A model generated the notes under the pieces. It was not told where the DNA came from and ran no database searches. It saw only the letters and a program-made list of their open reading frames with translations. A DNA stretch of 64,000 bases from the NCBI RefSeq assembly GCF_014356525.2, contig NC_052516.1, positions 21,532,257-21,596,256 of the forward strand, written 5' to 3'. Position 1 is the first letter of the stretch. Each line of letters begins with the position of its first letter. Positions 22,500 through 34,989 of the stretch are shown here, in pieces. The stretch is from Nilaparvata lugens. Taxonomy: Eukaryota; Arthropoda; Insecta; Hemiptera; Delphacidae. Position numbers and translations under genes: made by a program.

Positions 22500-23850
22500 G
22501 CTGCCAAAATTCAACTCCAAAAACAATTGGGATGAACTGTTTGTTCATTCCCACTTTATTCTTCATTGCAAATCTTTTGTACCCTCTGCCTCTTCATTCT
22601 TTTCCATTTCTCTCTCATCTCCTTCTTCTTTATCCTTATCTCGATTCTTTCAACCATGATTACTTGATTTGTTATTTTTATGTCAGATGATGCATTTTTA
22701 AATATTGAATATTTTTCTCATTCATTGCATTATTTTTATTGTAATTAATCTTTTCTTCCTTTCACCAATTTTACTTTTCTTCTCTTCCTTTTTTCACTGC
22801 TTCACATTCTATCCTTTTCCTCCTCATTCAATCATTTCTCCATCATTTTCTTTCATCATATTTCTCTCATCATTTTTTCTCCATCTTTATTTTCATTCAA
22901 AATATTTTTGTTATTGCGTTATTGACATTGCAATATTCCTCTTTTTTCCAATTTTTTAATTTACCTCCTCTTGAACATATCTATTTCAGTTTTTCATCTT
23001 CTACATTTTTCTTTTTTTGACCATTCTTCATCTTCTTCCTTTTCTGATTCCTCCACTTATAAATTTACAACTTATTCTTTCTTCTCTTTTTTTTATTCTT
23101 CTCCTTTTCCATCTTCATCTTTCTTTTCTAGTTCTTGAGCTACTTCTCCCTCTTTCTCTTATTCATAATCTTTTTCTAGTTATTTCCCCTCTTCCTCTCA
23201 TACTTCATAATCTTCTACTTTTATGTAGTTGTTCATCCTCTTATTCCTCTTTTTCTTGCCATTCTTCCCATCCTTTCTACTTTTTCCTTTTTTTCTTTCT
23301 CTTCTTTTTCTCCCTCTTCTTCTTCTTCTACTTCTTCTTTTTCATCTTCATCTTTCTTTACTAGTTCTTGAGCTTCTTCTCCCTCTTTCACTTGTTCCCT
23401 CCATCATCTCCTTGTTCTAGTTATTTCCTCTCTTTCTTTTATACTTGATCCTCTTCTCCTTTTATTTAATTCATCATCCTCTTACTACTTATCTCTTGCC
23501 TTTCGTCTCATCCTTATAACTTTTTTCTTTCTCCACTTCTTCTTTTTCTCCTTCCTCTTTTTCTTCTTCTTACTTTCTCATTAGTATTTCTTCATTTTCT
23601 TAGTTTCTACTTCTTACTTTCTCCACTGTTTCTTATTTTCTCAGTTTCTCTTATTTTCCCTAGTACTCCATCTTATTCTTCCTTTTCTAGCTCTTCATAT
23701 TTTTTTTCTTCCCCACTCCTTCATCATCTTTCATTCTCCTTCCTTTGGTAGTTCTTCATATTCTCTTTTCTCTACTTTTTCCTCTTTCTTCATCCTTTTC
23801 TTAAATTTCTCCCTCTTCTTCTCTCTCCTACTTGTGTCAGTCACTTCTCA
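22500..23850 (+). repeat. 1.3-kb pyrimidine-rich tract with internal duplication
   Basis: Overwhelmingly C/T on the + strand. A unit of about 230 bp is repeated: TTCTTGAGCTACTTCTCCCT with CTAGTTATTTCC near 23130-23190 recurs near 23365-23425. Open frames here (Phe/Leu/Ser-only) are artefacts of composition. Confidence 0.7.
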
Positions 23851-24664
23851 CTCATCACCAGTGCACATCTCTCGGCACTCTGTTGCCTTCCTTGATACTG
23901 TAGTCAGTACTGTGAACTATGATCTTCATTTGTTGCTGCCATAGCTGTTGTTACATTACATACTTTGGCGTCCATTATCTTGTTGTCAGACTGTTTTTGC
24001 TCAACTGCCAACTAAAACTATTCGAGTCGAAATTATTCAGGTCAACTTTAACCTGTTGAAAATGATGTGTCGGAATGTAATTTGACAACTTGTACGCTAG
24101 AAATAAGGTGGCCGTCCTTCATTGTTTAGCACAGTTTAGTTATAGTTCAGTGTTTCTTAGTTGTAGCACAAAAAAAGAGAAACATATTGTTCCTCACTCC
24201 ACTGCTATTGGTATATGCCGGCTGATGACTTCGGCTAAGCCTAAATAACTTTTTTTTTACTTTGTCGAAAGAGAACATATCATGTTATTTTGAATTCATT
24301 TTTCAAACGAGGTGTTTTTGTGAATGAGTTTTCATTTTTTTTTGTATCATTTGAATTATGTTAGTAAAGTTCTATTCTATTGATATATGGTTAGTTATCT
24401 TAGTTATAGCTCAATGGTTCGTACTAGTCTCAGATAAATAGTTCGTGGGATTAGTTATATTTCAGTGGTAATTAGTTCAAATTCATAGTCAGTTGGACAT
24501 AAGTTTGATATTATTTATTCCTGTTCACTTGAATCCATCTTGAAAAATTAATTATATTCATCTCTCTTATGATTTCATTGTGGTAGAAATAATGAGTCAT
24601 GTTTGTTTTCATTGAATTTTACATTACATCACATTGTAGTGGAACTAGATACATCTAAGATACA

Positions 24665-24806
24665 TCTTTCATGAATATATCAGTTGACAACGTTCTCATT
24701 TTTGCCATAAAAATCCAAATAATAAATATATAATATCTTTCATGAATATATCAGTTGACAACGTTCTCATTTTTGCCATAAAAATCCAAATAATAAATAT
24801 ATAAAT
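24665..24806 (+). repeat. tandem duplication, 71-bp unit, nearly identical copies
   Basis: ATCTTTCATGAATATATCAG through AATAATAAATATATAA occurs twice with a 71-bp offset and almost no differences, so it is recent. Confidence 0.85.
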
Positions 24807-25602
24807 AATAGTTGAATTGATTAAAAATAATTTTTAGCACTTTTTTGTTTTTTAAAACTTTTTTTTATATAAAACACAATAATAATTATTTTCGGCATTT
24901 CCAATCATTTTTCAAAAAAAAGTTATACGAAAACTTGAAAAATGGATTGGACATGCCAAAACTTGTTGTTGTTGTTGTGTTCTATATAAAAAAGTTTTGG
25001 GAACAAAAGGGTACTATGGAATTACTTTTTTGTTAATCAACAACTATTAATCCAGTAGCCCCATTGAAATACTTTATCAATAAATACATCATTCTCATTA
25101 CGATGATTATGCTAAACTCATTTTACTCAGATTAGATTCCGTTGATCTTGTTCATATTATTGTAGACCTAATAATACCGTTCTATTGTATTGTAGAATAA
25201 CTAAATGGAAATTACTGTAAACAAGGAACTGTCACAATACACAGAAACAAACGGTATTCCAGTACAAGAAATCATTTGCAAATATTTTCCTATTCCATTA
25301 TTTTCTCACTCAGTGATTCTGTCAACTATGTCCACCGTTATTACGCCGTCGTTATTCTTTTTTCGTTTTTCTTGGTCGTTATGGTTGGGTTGAGTCATAT
25401 ATGTCTTGGATGGGAGGGCGTAGGTGTTTGAGTGTTGGATGAGGGGGGTGGTGGTTGAAAAATTAGAGGAAAGCAGAGAGAGAGAGAGTGAGAGAATTGG
25501 AGAAGAGAAGAGAAAATAGACTTGTTTCACGCTTAACGATCTGTCAACCAAACAGTGCACTTGCCAACAAACATAGATGACAGCTGATCAAAGTTAACCG
25601 TC

Positions 25603-25626
25603 ATCTTCTTCTTCTTCTTCTTCTTC
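25603..25626 (+). repeat. (CTT)n microsatellite
   Basis: Perfect CTT/TTC run within a longer pyrimidine-rich stretch extending to about 25860. Confidence 0.85.
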
Positions 25627-26621
25627 TCTTCCTTCTATATTTTCTTCTTCCTTAACCTCCATAGAAAGAACAGTCATATTACTCATTTTTCTCCCTTCTC
25701 CAAATCCACCTCAACTTTTCTTCTCGTTGGCTCTGCATTTGTCATTGTTTCTCTAGACTTCTTCATTCTTCTTTCTCTCTATCGTTCTTCTTCTCTTCAT
25801 CTTTTCCTCTCTGGTCCCTTTATCATTCACCTCTCTCCATCTACCCCAAATTTTTTCTTATCCTGCTATTTTCCAATTGTTATCTCCTCCTTTGATTTGG
25901 ATTCAAGCAATATAAATTCAAAATTTCTTGTTTTAAAATGTTGCACTGAAAATTGGACCGAAATCCACAAGCGAATGAAACATAGCCTACATTTTGGACT
26001 ACATTAACCAAAAATCGGGGAAGGAACAGCCCAGTTTTGGGCTGTGCCTATTGGTCCTTCCCCAATCATTTTAATGTATCTGAATAAATTAATAAATATA
26101 TTTTCTATTGTGAATTTTAATTACTTAGTGAGATTCAGTGCAAATGACTGGACGCACACTTGCCAATTTCCTGTCTCCACTGCCTTCTATGGTAGATAGC
26201 TGACTGATTAATTCAAGTTATCCCGGTATATCTGATAAAATATTTATTGTTAATTCTTGTTAATCATGATGATTCAACCTCAAATTTATTTATTTTTTTG
26301 CCAAAAAAATAGAAATTTTCATGATTTTTTTACAGTTTTATAATTGAGATTAAATATTCATGTAGTTCATCATATTAAATTTCTTCATAGCTACTTAACC
26401 TATTCCAATGTGACATGGTCATCTCAATCAACATAGCACTCAGAGTCTATTCCTCATTCTTTAGTGACACACTAGTGACATTTCAAAGCTCCTCCCCCCT
26501 CTTTGCAGTGTTGGCAAACAGAGACTCTCCTCCCCTCCCTCATTAGAACTTCCTCTCCCCTAGCCCTGTGTAGCGACCCCCTAGAAATTTACCCCTCCCA
26601 ACACCTGACCACACACGTCAC

Positions 26622-26623
26622 GT

Positions 26624-26661
<38 letters not shown>

Positions 26662-26698
26662 AGAGAGAAGGAGAGAGAGAGAGAGAGAGTGAGAGAGA
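26622..26698 (+). repeat. interrupted (GA)n tract
   Basis: GA run with single AGGA and AAGGA interruptions. It is followed by TTGATTGAGTACTTTATTTA, which resembles the start of reversed retroelement tails seen elsewhere (for example 9640, 12070). Confidence 0.85.
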
Positions 26699-27056
26699 TT
26701 GATTGAGTACTTTATTTATGTAGATTACAATATGTCCTGGCTTTTACACTTATATACAATAGCTTACAATACAGCAAAATATTATAGATGAATTTACATA
26801 ATATAGATGAAGAAAATGATTTCTGATCTGCATATGATTATGAAAAAAGCAATTGGTGATAGCTATAGATAATATTGTTATGCATCTACATAAATTGGCG
26901 GAACTTTGGACATATCGATGTCCATTCTTTGGAAAGAATTTTCAAAATATCCTTCCCACTAACTCTCTACCAAAACGTTAATTTCATTAATTCAACTAAG
27001 GATTAATTTGTAAATGAAAATATTGTAAAATTTTCAATAAATATGAAGATTTGAGA

Positions 27057-27115
27057 GAAAAAAAGAGAGAGAGAGCGAGAGAGTGTGTGAGAGATTGACA
27101 AACATAGAAAGATAG

Positions 27116-27152
<37 letters not shown>

Positions 27153-27275
27153 AAGAGAGAGAGCGAGAGAGAGTGAGTGAGTGAATTTGTGTGAGAGTGG
27201 GATGAAGAGTGAGGGAGGGATAGAGAGAGAAAGAGGATTGAGTGGGAGAGAGAGAGAAAGAAAGGTCAATACAGT
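27057..27275 (+). repeat. compound GA / (GT)12 microsatellite
   Basis: GAGA-rich sequence around a perfect GT run at 27119-27142, continuing as GAGAGAAAGAGAG. The Ser/Leu-rich minus-strand frames here are composition artefacts. Confidence 0.85.
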
Positions 27276-27651
27276 GTGACAGTACAGAGTGAATAGAGGG
27301 TTGTGCCAAATCTAGCTCAACTGAAATGTGTGTCGGACATTTTTGATGGGTGAAATTGCTGATGAAGTGACGCAGTGGATACAATTTTGTTAACGCAAAT
27401 CGATATTTTCATGTTGTACTAACACACACATAGTTTGTTCGACTATTTTGATGTTGGTGAAGCATTGGAAGATGTCAATAAATCAAAGATGTTATTTATT
27501 TTTTTCATTTCACCTTCACAACATTAAATTAATGGTTGGGAGGAAATCAACAGGATATTAATGTTTCTCTCCCTAATCTTGTTAATAAACTAGTCTAGAT
27601 TTGGTGATTTGTTTGTAGAAACTATTGAATATGAATTAAGTGACTAGTTAC

Positions 27652-27955
27652 TGTTTATCACTCAAGCCCGGTTGGTGTGATTCTTATTTAATTTAATGGA
27701 CCATTGAATCCATATAGAATCCATCAGTTGATGATCCATTAGATTTAATAAGTCTATGATGGACTATTAACAATAGATTTAATAATACTGTGCTGAAAAC
27801 CCTGTTTTATCACTCATAAGCCCGGTTTCTGTGATTCTTATTCAATTTAATGGACCGTTAAATCGATATCGAATCTATAAGTTGAATGATCCATTAGACT
27901 TAATAAGTCTGTGGACTATTAACAATAGATTCAATAATACTGTGTTAAAAAACCA
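27652..27955 (+). repeat. tandem duplication of about 150 bp
   Basis: TTTATCACTCAAGCCCGG to AATAATACTGTGCTGAAAAC (27652-27804) is followed immediately by a diverged second copy (27805-27955). Each contains opposed AATTTAATGGACC / GGACTATTAACAA-like boxes. Confidence 0.7.
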
Positions 27956-27959
27956 TGTA

Positions 27960-29625
27960 AACCTCAAAAAGCCTATAAATGTCAGAATATATACGAGGAT
28001 CAAAATAAAATAAACAGTTTCGTTTTACGCTTTGCGTAACATTCTGATTTGACAGGTTTTAATTTCCGAATCCCTAGACTATGGTTTTTCAAAGTAATTT
28101 ATTTATTCCTTTGATAGTATTTATCAATTCATTTCTTATTAGATTAATATGTTCTGTGGTGAACCTTGAAAACACTCTTGCTGTATGGTATAGAATGGTT
28201 TATCAGAGTAATATATTGATTCAACTTATGAACAGTAACTGTTGTGTGAACACTTCTATATCATGAAATCAAATAACTGCCTAGAATACAACTATGAATA
28301 ATTTACAGAGCCAGGAATAAGAATAATAATTTTTCTGTATATTTATATGGCTAATAACGTAGTCAATTATTGTTGCAGATGAATAAATTCTCAATTTCAT
28401 CAGTTTGAAAGTATAGTACATCTCAAATCAATATAGTTATACTTGGAATACATGCCAGTATCATTCACAGCAGATATAATCTATACTACAAAATAAATGT
28501 ATTCTCATGGTAAATAATACCGTAATGAATCCCTCCTAAATATATATCATTGTTCAGATGCACAGTATTTCCCAAATCAAATACAGTATTGTAGATAGAG
28601 TTCTACCTCCAATACAAATAAGTTTTATCTGCAGAGATTCAATAATAATACCTTGTGAATCTCAAATATGATTTGTATTATTTGTAATATATATTCAGAC
28701 TTGAATCAATAACAATACCTTGTGAATATATTTGTATAGCCCATTCCGCATGAATACATTTGTCTGTTTCATCAATAGCCAGGTCAGAGTAACTGAAAAC
28801 CAGAAACCAATATATCTGTGAACACATCATCACATCTCTGTACTGTGAGATTCATTGAACCGAGTACTGGAAATTTATAGTTACTAATGACGAACCACAA
28901 ATGCAATGCTCTCTTGCCATATGTAATGTGCATTGATTAGAATATACGTTAATACTGGTAACAAAGGAGAGGGTTGGAGAGTGAAGAAGAGAGAGATTGA
29001 TAAAATGATGAAGAGAAGAAGAGTGAGAATGTTGTAGAGAAAGAGTGAGAAGATATTAGAGAAGAGATATTATGATAGAGGTATTGAAATGCATGAAAAA
29101 TCATCCAGTAGTCCAGCAGCCTGTTACATTTTACTGATTCACAATATGTTTTCACTCATGAGATCCATTTTTAAATACAAATAGAATAAAGTAAACAACA
29201 TTGAATTGAATTTATTTTATTTGTATTTGAAAAAGGCTCTCATAATTTGTAACATGTTTTGAATTGTTAATATATGAAAGGGGACTGGATAACTTCTCTG
29301 GACTACTATTCTGGAGACAGAGAGAACAAGTGGATAAGAAATGAAAGAGAAATGAGTGAGAAAGTACAATTTTTGTTAAAGTGATCAATTGAAATAGATT
29401 GAATTTCTTTGTGCAGGTATCAATATATTACATGCTTGCTTATGTACTGATAGAGACTTCAATAGTAACAATGCAGCCAATTTGTAATATTTACTGAATT
29501 CGGAAATTTTGAACTGGGGAATTTTGAACTACGATATGATATTGTTTAATACTGTATCTACATAAATTGGCGGAGGTTTGAACAGATTATTGTTAAATGA
29601 TACTGGAAATAACCTATTGAGACTA
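27960..29625. other. AT-rich intron, nothing recognised
   Basis: No exon or strong repeat. 28970-29060 is GA-rich on the + strand. Confidence 0.5.
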
Positions 29626-29627
29626 CA

Positions 29628-29803
29628 CTTAGGCTCAACTCACACCTACGCGACTCAGGTCGAGAAGAGACTCGACTCTAGTCGAGAGCATGTGTTTTCA
29701 AATGGTGACGTCGCGGAGACTAGAATCGACTGTTCTGGTGACACTCATTTGGGAACACATGCTCTCGACTAGAGTCGAGTCGTAAGTGTGAGTTGAGCCT
29801 AAG
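29628..29803. mobile_element. MITE family G, TIR CTTAGGCTCAACTCACAC
   Basis: CTTAGGCTCAACTCACACCT and GTGTGAGTTGAGCCTAAG are matched ends. Inside, CTCGACTCTAGTCGAGAGCA and its complement are each self-palindromic (CGACTCTAGTCG). About 176 bp, no coding. Confidence 0.8.
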
Positions 29804-29959
29804 ACTACCCAAATAAAGAGAACATACAAAAATATTTAATTTTATTACATGAATTCACTAGTTCAATATTTTCATTTATTTATTTTTTGAGTACGGTAAT
29901 TCCACGTTATAAACTTCTAAGTAGCCCAATTGGAATATAGAAAAAATATTCAATGTAGG

Positions 29960-30250
29960 GTGATAATGAATGCGATAGATTCAGTGAGAGAGTATATGTG
30001 TGTGAGGGACAGAGACAGATAGATTTAACGAAACGGGAGAGTGTGATATGGAAATGGGAGAGAACAACTGATTGTAGGATAATGAGTGAGACAAAGAGCC
30101 AGAGATTTAGATTGTCTTCGTGAGAGAGAGAGAATAAATTCAATGATATTGTATTTGAAACAAAGAGAGTGATATAGAGTGTGTGTGAGAGGGATAGAAA
30201 ATTAGATATAGATAGAGAGTGAGAGAGATGACAGAATCGTGTGTGTAGGT
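29960..30250 (+). repeat. degenerate GA-rich tract
   Basis: GAGAGAG clusters mixed with GTGTGTG; the minus-strand Ser/Leu frame across it is compositional. Confidence 0.6.
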
Positions 30251-31993
30251 TTTGCGGCAATACACGTATGAGGTTTGCGGTCTGGAGAACCCAACCTAAC
30301 CCAGTCCCTAACCCAGGTTCATGAGTTGAGGTTTATGTGATGTTTGCCTGGTTGAATGTCCTGCTCTGTACCCAACCACATGTCCTATACTCACCTACCC
30401 ACCTACCCACTAATAAGCGATTCAGGCCTCTGCTCTGTCTCCTCATATCTACTGCTACTGCTTTCCTATAATGCAAATGGATTATTGAAATGGGTCTGTG
30501 GTCACAAGGTACAGGAAATGATGTCGAATTTTGTGGCTTGAATATGTGGACTATTCATGAGGATCAATGAAAGCCAAAGGACTAAAGTTTGGGTTTTGTT
30601 GATCTTTTCTGGATGAAAATCACTGCTCGTTGGTTGGGATTCCACCTTAAGCTTCATGTCTATTTTTATTTCTAAAGGTGCATTCTCGTATATTCGTAAA
30701 TTTCCGCAGTCGGCGACGGCAAGCATTGTTGACATTCATATTGTCCAAACTTCAAGTGTGCTAAAACAGCTGATCAAATAACTTTTCATTATTTGTCTTC
30801 ATTATTAAAGAATTGATCATTTCTAATAATATCAACATATTGCCATTAAAAGTATAAAAAAATATAAGCTCAACCTGCCCAATCAAAACATAATCGAACA
30901 TAATCTTCTAGGTTATGTAGAAAAATTGAAATCTACCCTATCTGAGATTCTCTCCCTGTCGTGTTATTATCATATTCTTACCTCACATTACTTACCCTTG
31001 CACAAGCGTATTGTTTTAAACAAGGAATCTAAAATGAAATGTGTTCCAGATTCAGTGAAAGATAACTAGATAGATTCTAGAAATATTTTAAATAAGTGAA
31101 AACTAGAACTATTTCTGTAAAAATTGGAAAAGTAACAGTTTTGAGTATGGACTTCAGTTTTTTACAATTAATTCATGTGATTTGAGAATGACATAAAATG
31201 TACAAAGTTAAAATATACAATGTAAAAATATTTTTGATTCTTAATAAAACCGATGTGATGTCTAGGGCTTTATTTTCAAGTGGTCATCGTACCATGTGAA
31301 AATAAAATGAATAATTCTGTCTTTGTCAATTCCCTTTTGATGATTGACCTACTTTGAACCAATTCCAGTTATCCCCCCCCCCATTCCCTAAGAAACAATG
31401 AAAAATAGATCATTGTTCCACGGGAAACGGTACTGTTAGGTTGAAAAATATGACTAGACCTCAACAGGAATTGATAGACATTCTGAAATCGCACTTCGAT
31501 TAAACGGAACTGCAATTATCAGAAACACAACGAAGGAAATATAATCGTCGGCTGCGATTAAAGTTGAAAAGCGTGTTGTTTGAGGCGCTTTCTGAAGTTT
31601 TTTCATTTCAATTTGTAATTGTGTAACGGCAGTTCTGCCCACAATTCATGAGTCGACGATTTTAATTCGTATGCTGCTGCATCCATGTTAACGTTTCTGT
31701 TTTTGTGCAAGATTATTTTTGTAATTGTGTGCAATTATTTGTCTCGCCTTTTACTGTAATTTCGGATGAATTATCTTTCACCACTAATTATTATTTTTGA
31801 CTTTTGAACTGGCCAAAAATCTTTTGCACAATAATTGTGGTCATATGTCGTGGTGAATTGTGAACTTAGCCTAGTTTTCAAACCTAAAGCTCTACACAAA
31901 ATCTACTAGGTATTTTCTTGTAATTATTTTTGGAATTGGTTTCATCCTTTCTGAGTTGTCCTTTCTTCTATTCCCAATCACATTTTTCATACA

Positions 31994-32150
31994 TATGTTC
32001 CATTTCCTCCATTATTTCAACGAAGTGTTATGAAAATAGCAAAGAATATAATACGTAGTCTTCACAATCTATCTATTATTTATACATAAATATGTTCCAT
32101 TTCCTCCATTATTTCAACGAAGTGTTATGCAATTAGCAAAGAATATGAAA
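31994..32150 (+). repeat. direct duplication, 97-bp offset
   Basis: TATGTTCCATTTCCTCCATT-ATTTCAACGAAGTGTTATG occurs at 31994 and again at 32091, followed in both by TAGCAAAGAATAT. Confidence 0.8.
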
Positions 32151-33786
32151 CAAAATCTTTAGAATCCTTAGGCTATGATCTGAATGATCCTTATTTACTT
32201 AGAATATGTATTAAACATTTTTGAATTATCAGGACGGTTAGTCAGAAGCATCTAAAATTGAGTTCCTTTCCCGACAAAAACAATTCAAAATCGTAAAATT
32301 ATAGAAAACCATGAATTATTTCCAAAGACTATATTCAGTCTATGATGAAAAATACATGATTAGTTCTTCATCATCCCACGATCCCCTTTCTTCTTCCATC
32401 ACTTTTTATATTTTATTTTCATTTTACAGCATTTCAACGACATCTGGAATATGTAACAGTCAAAATTAATGTTCTGCATCTTCCTTCAAGTAGAAAATAT
32501 TTTGTTCTAATTCTTTTTTCGTGTTGTCACATTAGTATTAAGTTGTCCAGCATGTGTTGGACATTGTTCTTGTTTATAATATGCTCACCTTGTGTTCCTT
32601 GTTTATTTCAATGAATAGATTGAAATATTTAAAATAAAATATGTTATCAGGATCATAATTTCGGAAATTTTTCCCTTTTTTCAATAATCATCCAGGTCTA
32701 TTCTAATTCTGTGGTTGACTGTGATTTTTTTTATAGAAAACACTTGTATTTTTATTGACCCTTGACGTCTAGATAGTTATGTTCTCCGTTCTAATTTTTC
32801 AATAGTGGGTGGGCTGTTGGAAAACGTTAAAATATTGAAGAAATTTCTTTATCTTCTGATATAAATTTTTAAAACTACGTTCACTAATCAAGTCCATACT
32901 TGATAGAACAATAATATTTTTTGTTAATTCTTAAAAAAAACTTATTGAAATATTCAAAAATCATAATGTTGAAAAGTTGATAATGAACGTCTCTTGTAAA
33001 TTTTCTTAAATTCTGGAATGTAATTGCAATTATCTAATGAACAAACAAAATCGGTCTTACAATATTATTATTGTTACACTAAATACAATTTAAATAAAAA
33101 TATAAATCTCAGTACCCTTTTAAATTATTTTGTCACAAAATGTTTCCGACATTAATGTCATTTTAATGGCATTTATATTAAATGTTATTTATATTAAAGA
33201 AGCCCTATAGAAAAAGAGATAAAATGATTGTATCTGATTTAAAATGTTGTATCAGTTATAATTTCATTGATCTGTGTTTCAAACACTGTCACCTCTATCT
33301 TATTTTAAATTACATTCTCAATTAAATTATAAATATACATTTATTTGGGAGTATCATTTATTACAGTACAGCAATCTCTTAGATTGCTTGTTATAGCTTG
33401 AATTATTGTTTGAATTCCAAAGAATATCCAACTTTTAACTCAATAATTAGTGAATCACCTAAAGATGTAACTGTATTAATTGACTTACAGTATATTAATC
33501 GACTGGAATCATTCAACTATGTGACAATTCTATGTAATTAACTAGTGAAAAACACACACATGAAAGTAGATTATTCAGGAATGAGGCATCCAATTATGTC
33601 GGTTTTCAATAATTATTGTGAATGGTTGGAAAACGTTGAACAACTCGTAATTAATTGGCCAATTAAGGAAAGTGGCTGTCAGTTCGATTTCTAAAATCTG
33701 GTCTGGTTCATTAGTACGATTCGCCGTCAAATTCGCCTAAACGATGCCAATCTAATTGCTCACATTTGAAAGCGAAGTTGATTTGA

Positions 33787-33876
33787 AAATAAACGTAAAT
33801 TTAAGGAAAGTGAAGCAAATAAACGCAAGTTTAAGGAAAGTGATGCAAATAAACGCAAGTTTAAGGAAAGTAAAGC
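33787..33876 (+). repeat. three 30-bp tandem repeats
   Basis: AAATAAACGCAAGTTTAAGG-AAAGTGATGC-type unit repeats three times with few changes. Confidence 0.85.
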
Positions 33877-34172
33877 CAATCTTAGTTATGTGAACAGTGA
33901 AATTAGTATTATTTGACGGTTTTTAACTGGAGTTTGATTTCCCTGATGAAAAATGGAATATTTTTGCATTGAATATAAATGCAAAATATTGTAGGTGGTG
34001 TATTAATTAATCAGTAGACATATTATTTTATCATTAGACATTGATTTATGATTGATGATATTGTGTATAGGCAACCTCCTTCAGCAAAAAATTAAGAAAA
34101 TATCTTGTTGATGATAATAATTATTATGAAAAATCTATGTACATGTAATTTCATTACTATCTGATCACTTGG

Positions 34173-34370
34173 CTTAAGCTGCGTTTAAACCAAAGTTATT
34201 AACATAATGTTAATATAACTTAATCCTTATAGATTCTATAAGATTGAACATAACTTATCATACTCATGATGCACATTATGTGTTTGTCAAGTTCCGTTCA
34301 ATCTAATAGAATCTATAAGGATTAAGTTATTAACAATTTGTTTATAACTTTGGTGTGAACGCAGCTTAAG
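34173..34370. mobile_element. MITE family H, TIR CTTAAGCTGCGTTTAAAC
   Basis: Ends CTTAAGCTGCGTTTAAACCA and TGGTGTGAACGCAGCTTAAG, then AACTTAATCCTTATAGATTC and its complement. About 198 bp. Ends 120 bp upstream of the ratchet site. Confidence 0.75.
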
Positions 34371-34480
34371 ATAGTTTAGCAATTTATTTTAAAAACTCCC
34401 AATAATCATACTCTGCCTATTCGGCTAATTGTGCTTATACAATATTTTCTGGATGTCTTTCATTAGTCTAATAATATTTC

Positions 34481-34500
34481 TTGTTTTTTACAGGTGAGTC
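34481..34500 (+). promoter_or_regulatory. pum: recursive (ratchet) splice site, zero-nucleotide exon
   Basis: The sequence is TTGTTTTTTACAG|GTGAGT: a strong pyrimidine tract and CAG acceptor fused directly to a strong GTGAGT donor, with the junction at 34493/34494. This is the known form of recursive splice sites used to remove long introns stepwise in flies. It sits about 23 kb into the intron after 11500. I scanned the window by eye for other AGGT junctions and found none with both a T-rich tract and a full donor. Use of the site in vivo is an inference. Confidence 0.65.
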
Positions 34501-34539
34501 TCATAGAAAATCTGCTACTTATTCTGTTTCTATCGAATT
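34494..34539 (+). other. possible 46-nt RS-exon or cryptic exon downstream of the ratchet site
   Basis: From the ratchet acceptor to a second good donor, GTAAGT, at 34540. It is 46 nt long, so inclusion would shift the Pum frame. In phase 0 it reads VSLIENLLLILFLSN, which resembles nothing in Pumilio. A short exon defined by a downstream donor is how vertebrate recursive-splice exons are recognised before the regenerated donor removes them. It could equally be a poison exon or noise. Confidence 0.35.
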
Positions 34540-34833
34540 GTAAGTACCTCATTACTCGAAAGATTTTTGTATCCAAGTATTATTACTAAATTATTACAAT
34601 ATAATTACAAGTATCATTCAGTATTATTACAAAATTTGTCAGGATTTCATATCTTGTTTCTTAACTCCAAATTAAACTAATGTAACTCCAATTATTCAAG
34701 GGGACTGATTCCACTTTCAAAAACTACTATTATAAATATTTATTCATTTATTATTTGATTGAATTATTATCAAATTCAAACAAAGTGTTTTTCCACTTGA
34801 AAGCTATATTAAAATACGATAGTATTAATAATA

Positions 34834-34862
34834 GTGAAAACAAGATGGATAACCAACAACGT
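34834..34862 (+). repeat. 29-bp block identical to 41755-41783
   Basis: GTGAAAACAAGATGGATAAC through CCAACAACGT is identical at both places. The upstream TACGATAGTATTAA also recurs at 7067, so this belongs to the same dispersed repeat as 6870 and 41585. Confidence 0.65.
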
Positions 34863-34989
34863 ATTATCAATAGTTATCAGCTTGTGGTTCATTTTCACAG
34901 CAAACTATTAGAAACTGATTTCAATGGATTTTCCTGTTAGTTGATTTATTTCGTCAGGAGCTGATTGTTGGAGATCTCAACTTGTGCTC

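Larger units (their letters stand above)
30255..34172. other. mostly unique AT-rich intron
   Basis: No exon recognised. 31373-31382 is a C10 run. 31440-31700 is a higher-complexity patch with balanced composition that could be conserved non-coding DNA, but I see no decisive motif. Two small tandem repeats are listed separately. Confidence 0.45.

Noticed and set aside
24845..25036. Short Lys/Phe-rich open frame
   Set aside because: A/T homopolymer composition only, no homology recognised.
29410..29424. Ratchet-like TTTCTTTGTGCAG|GTATCA
   Set aside because: The acceptor is fair but the donor lacks the GTRAGT pattern; the intron-wide context does not favour it.
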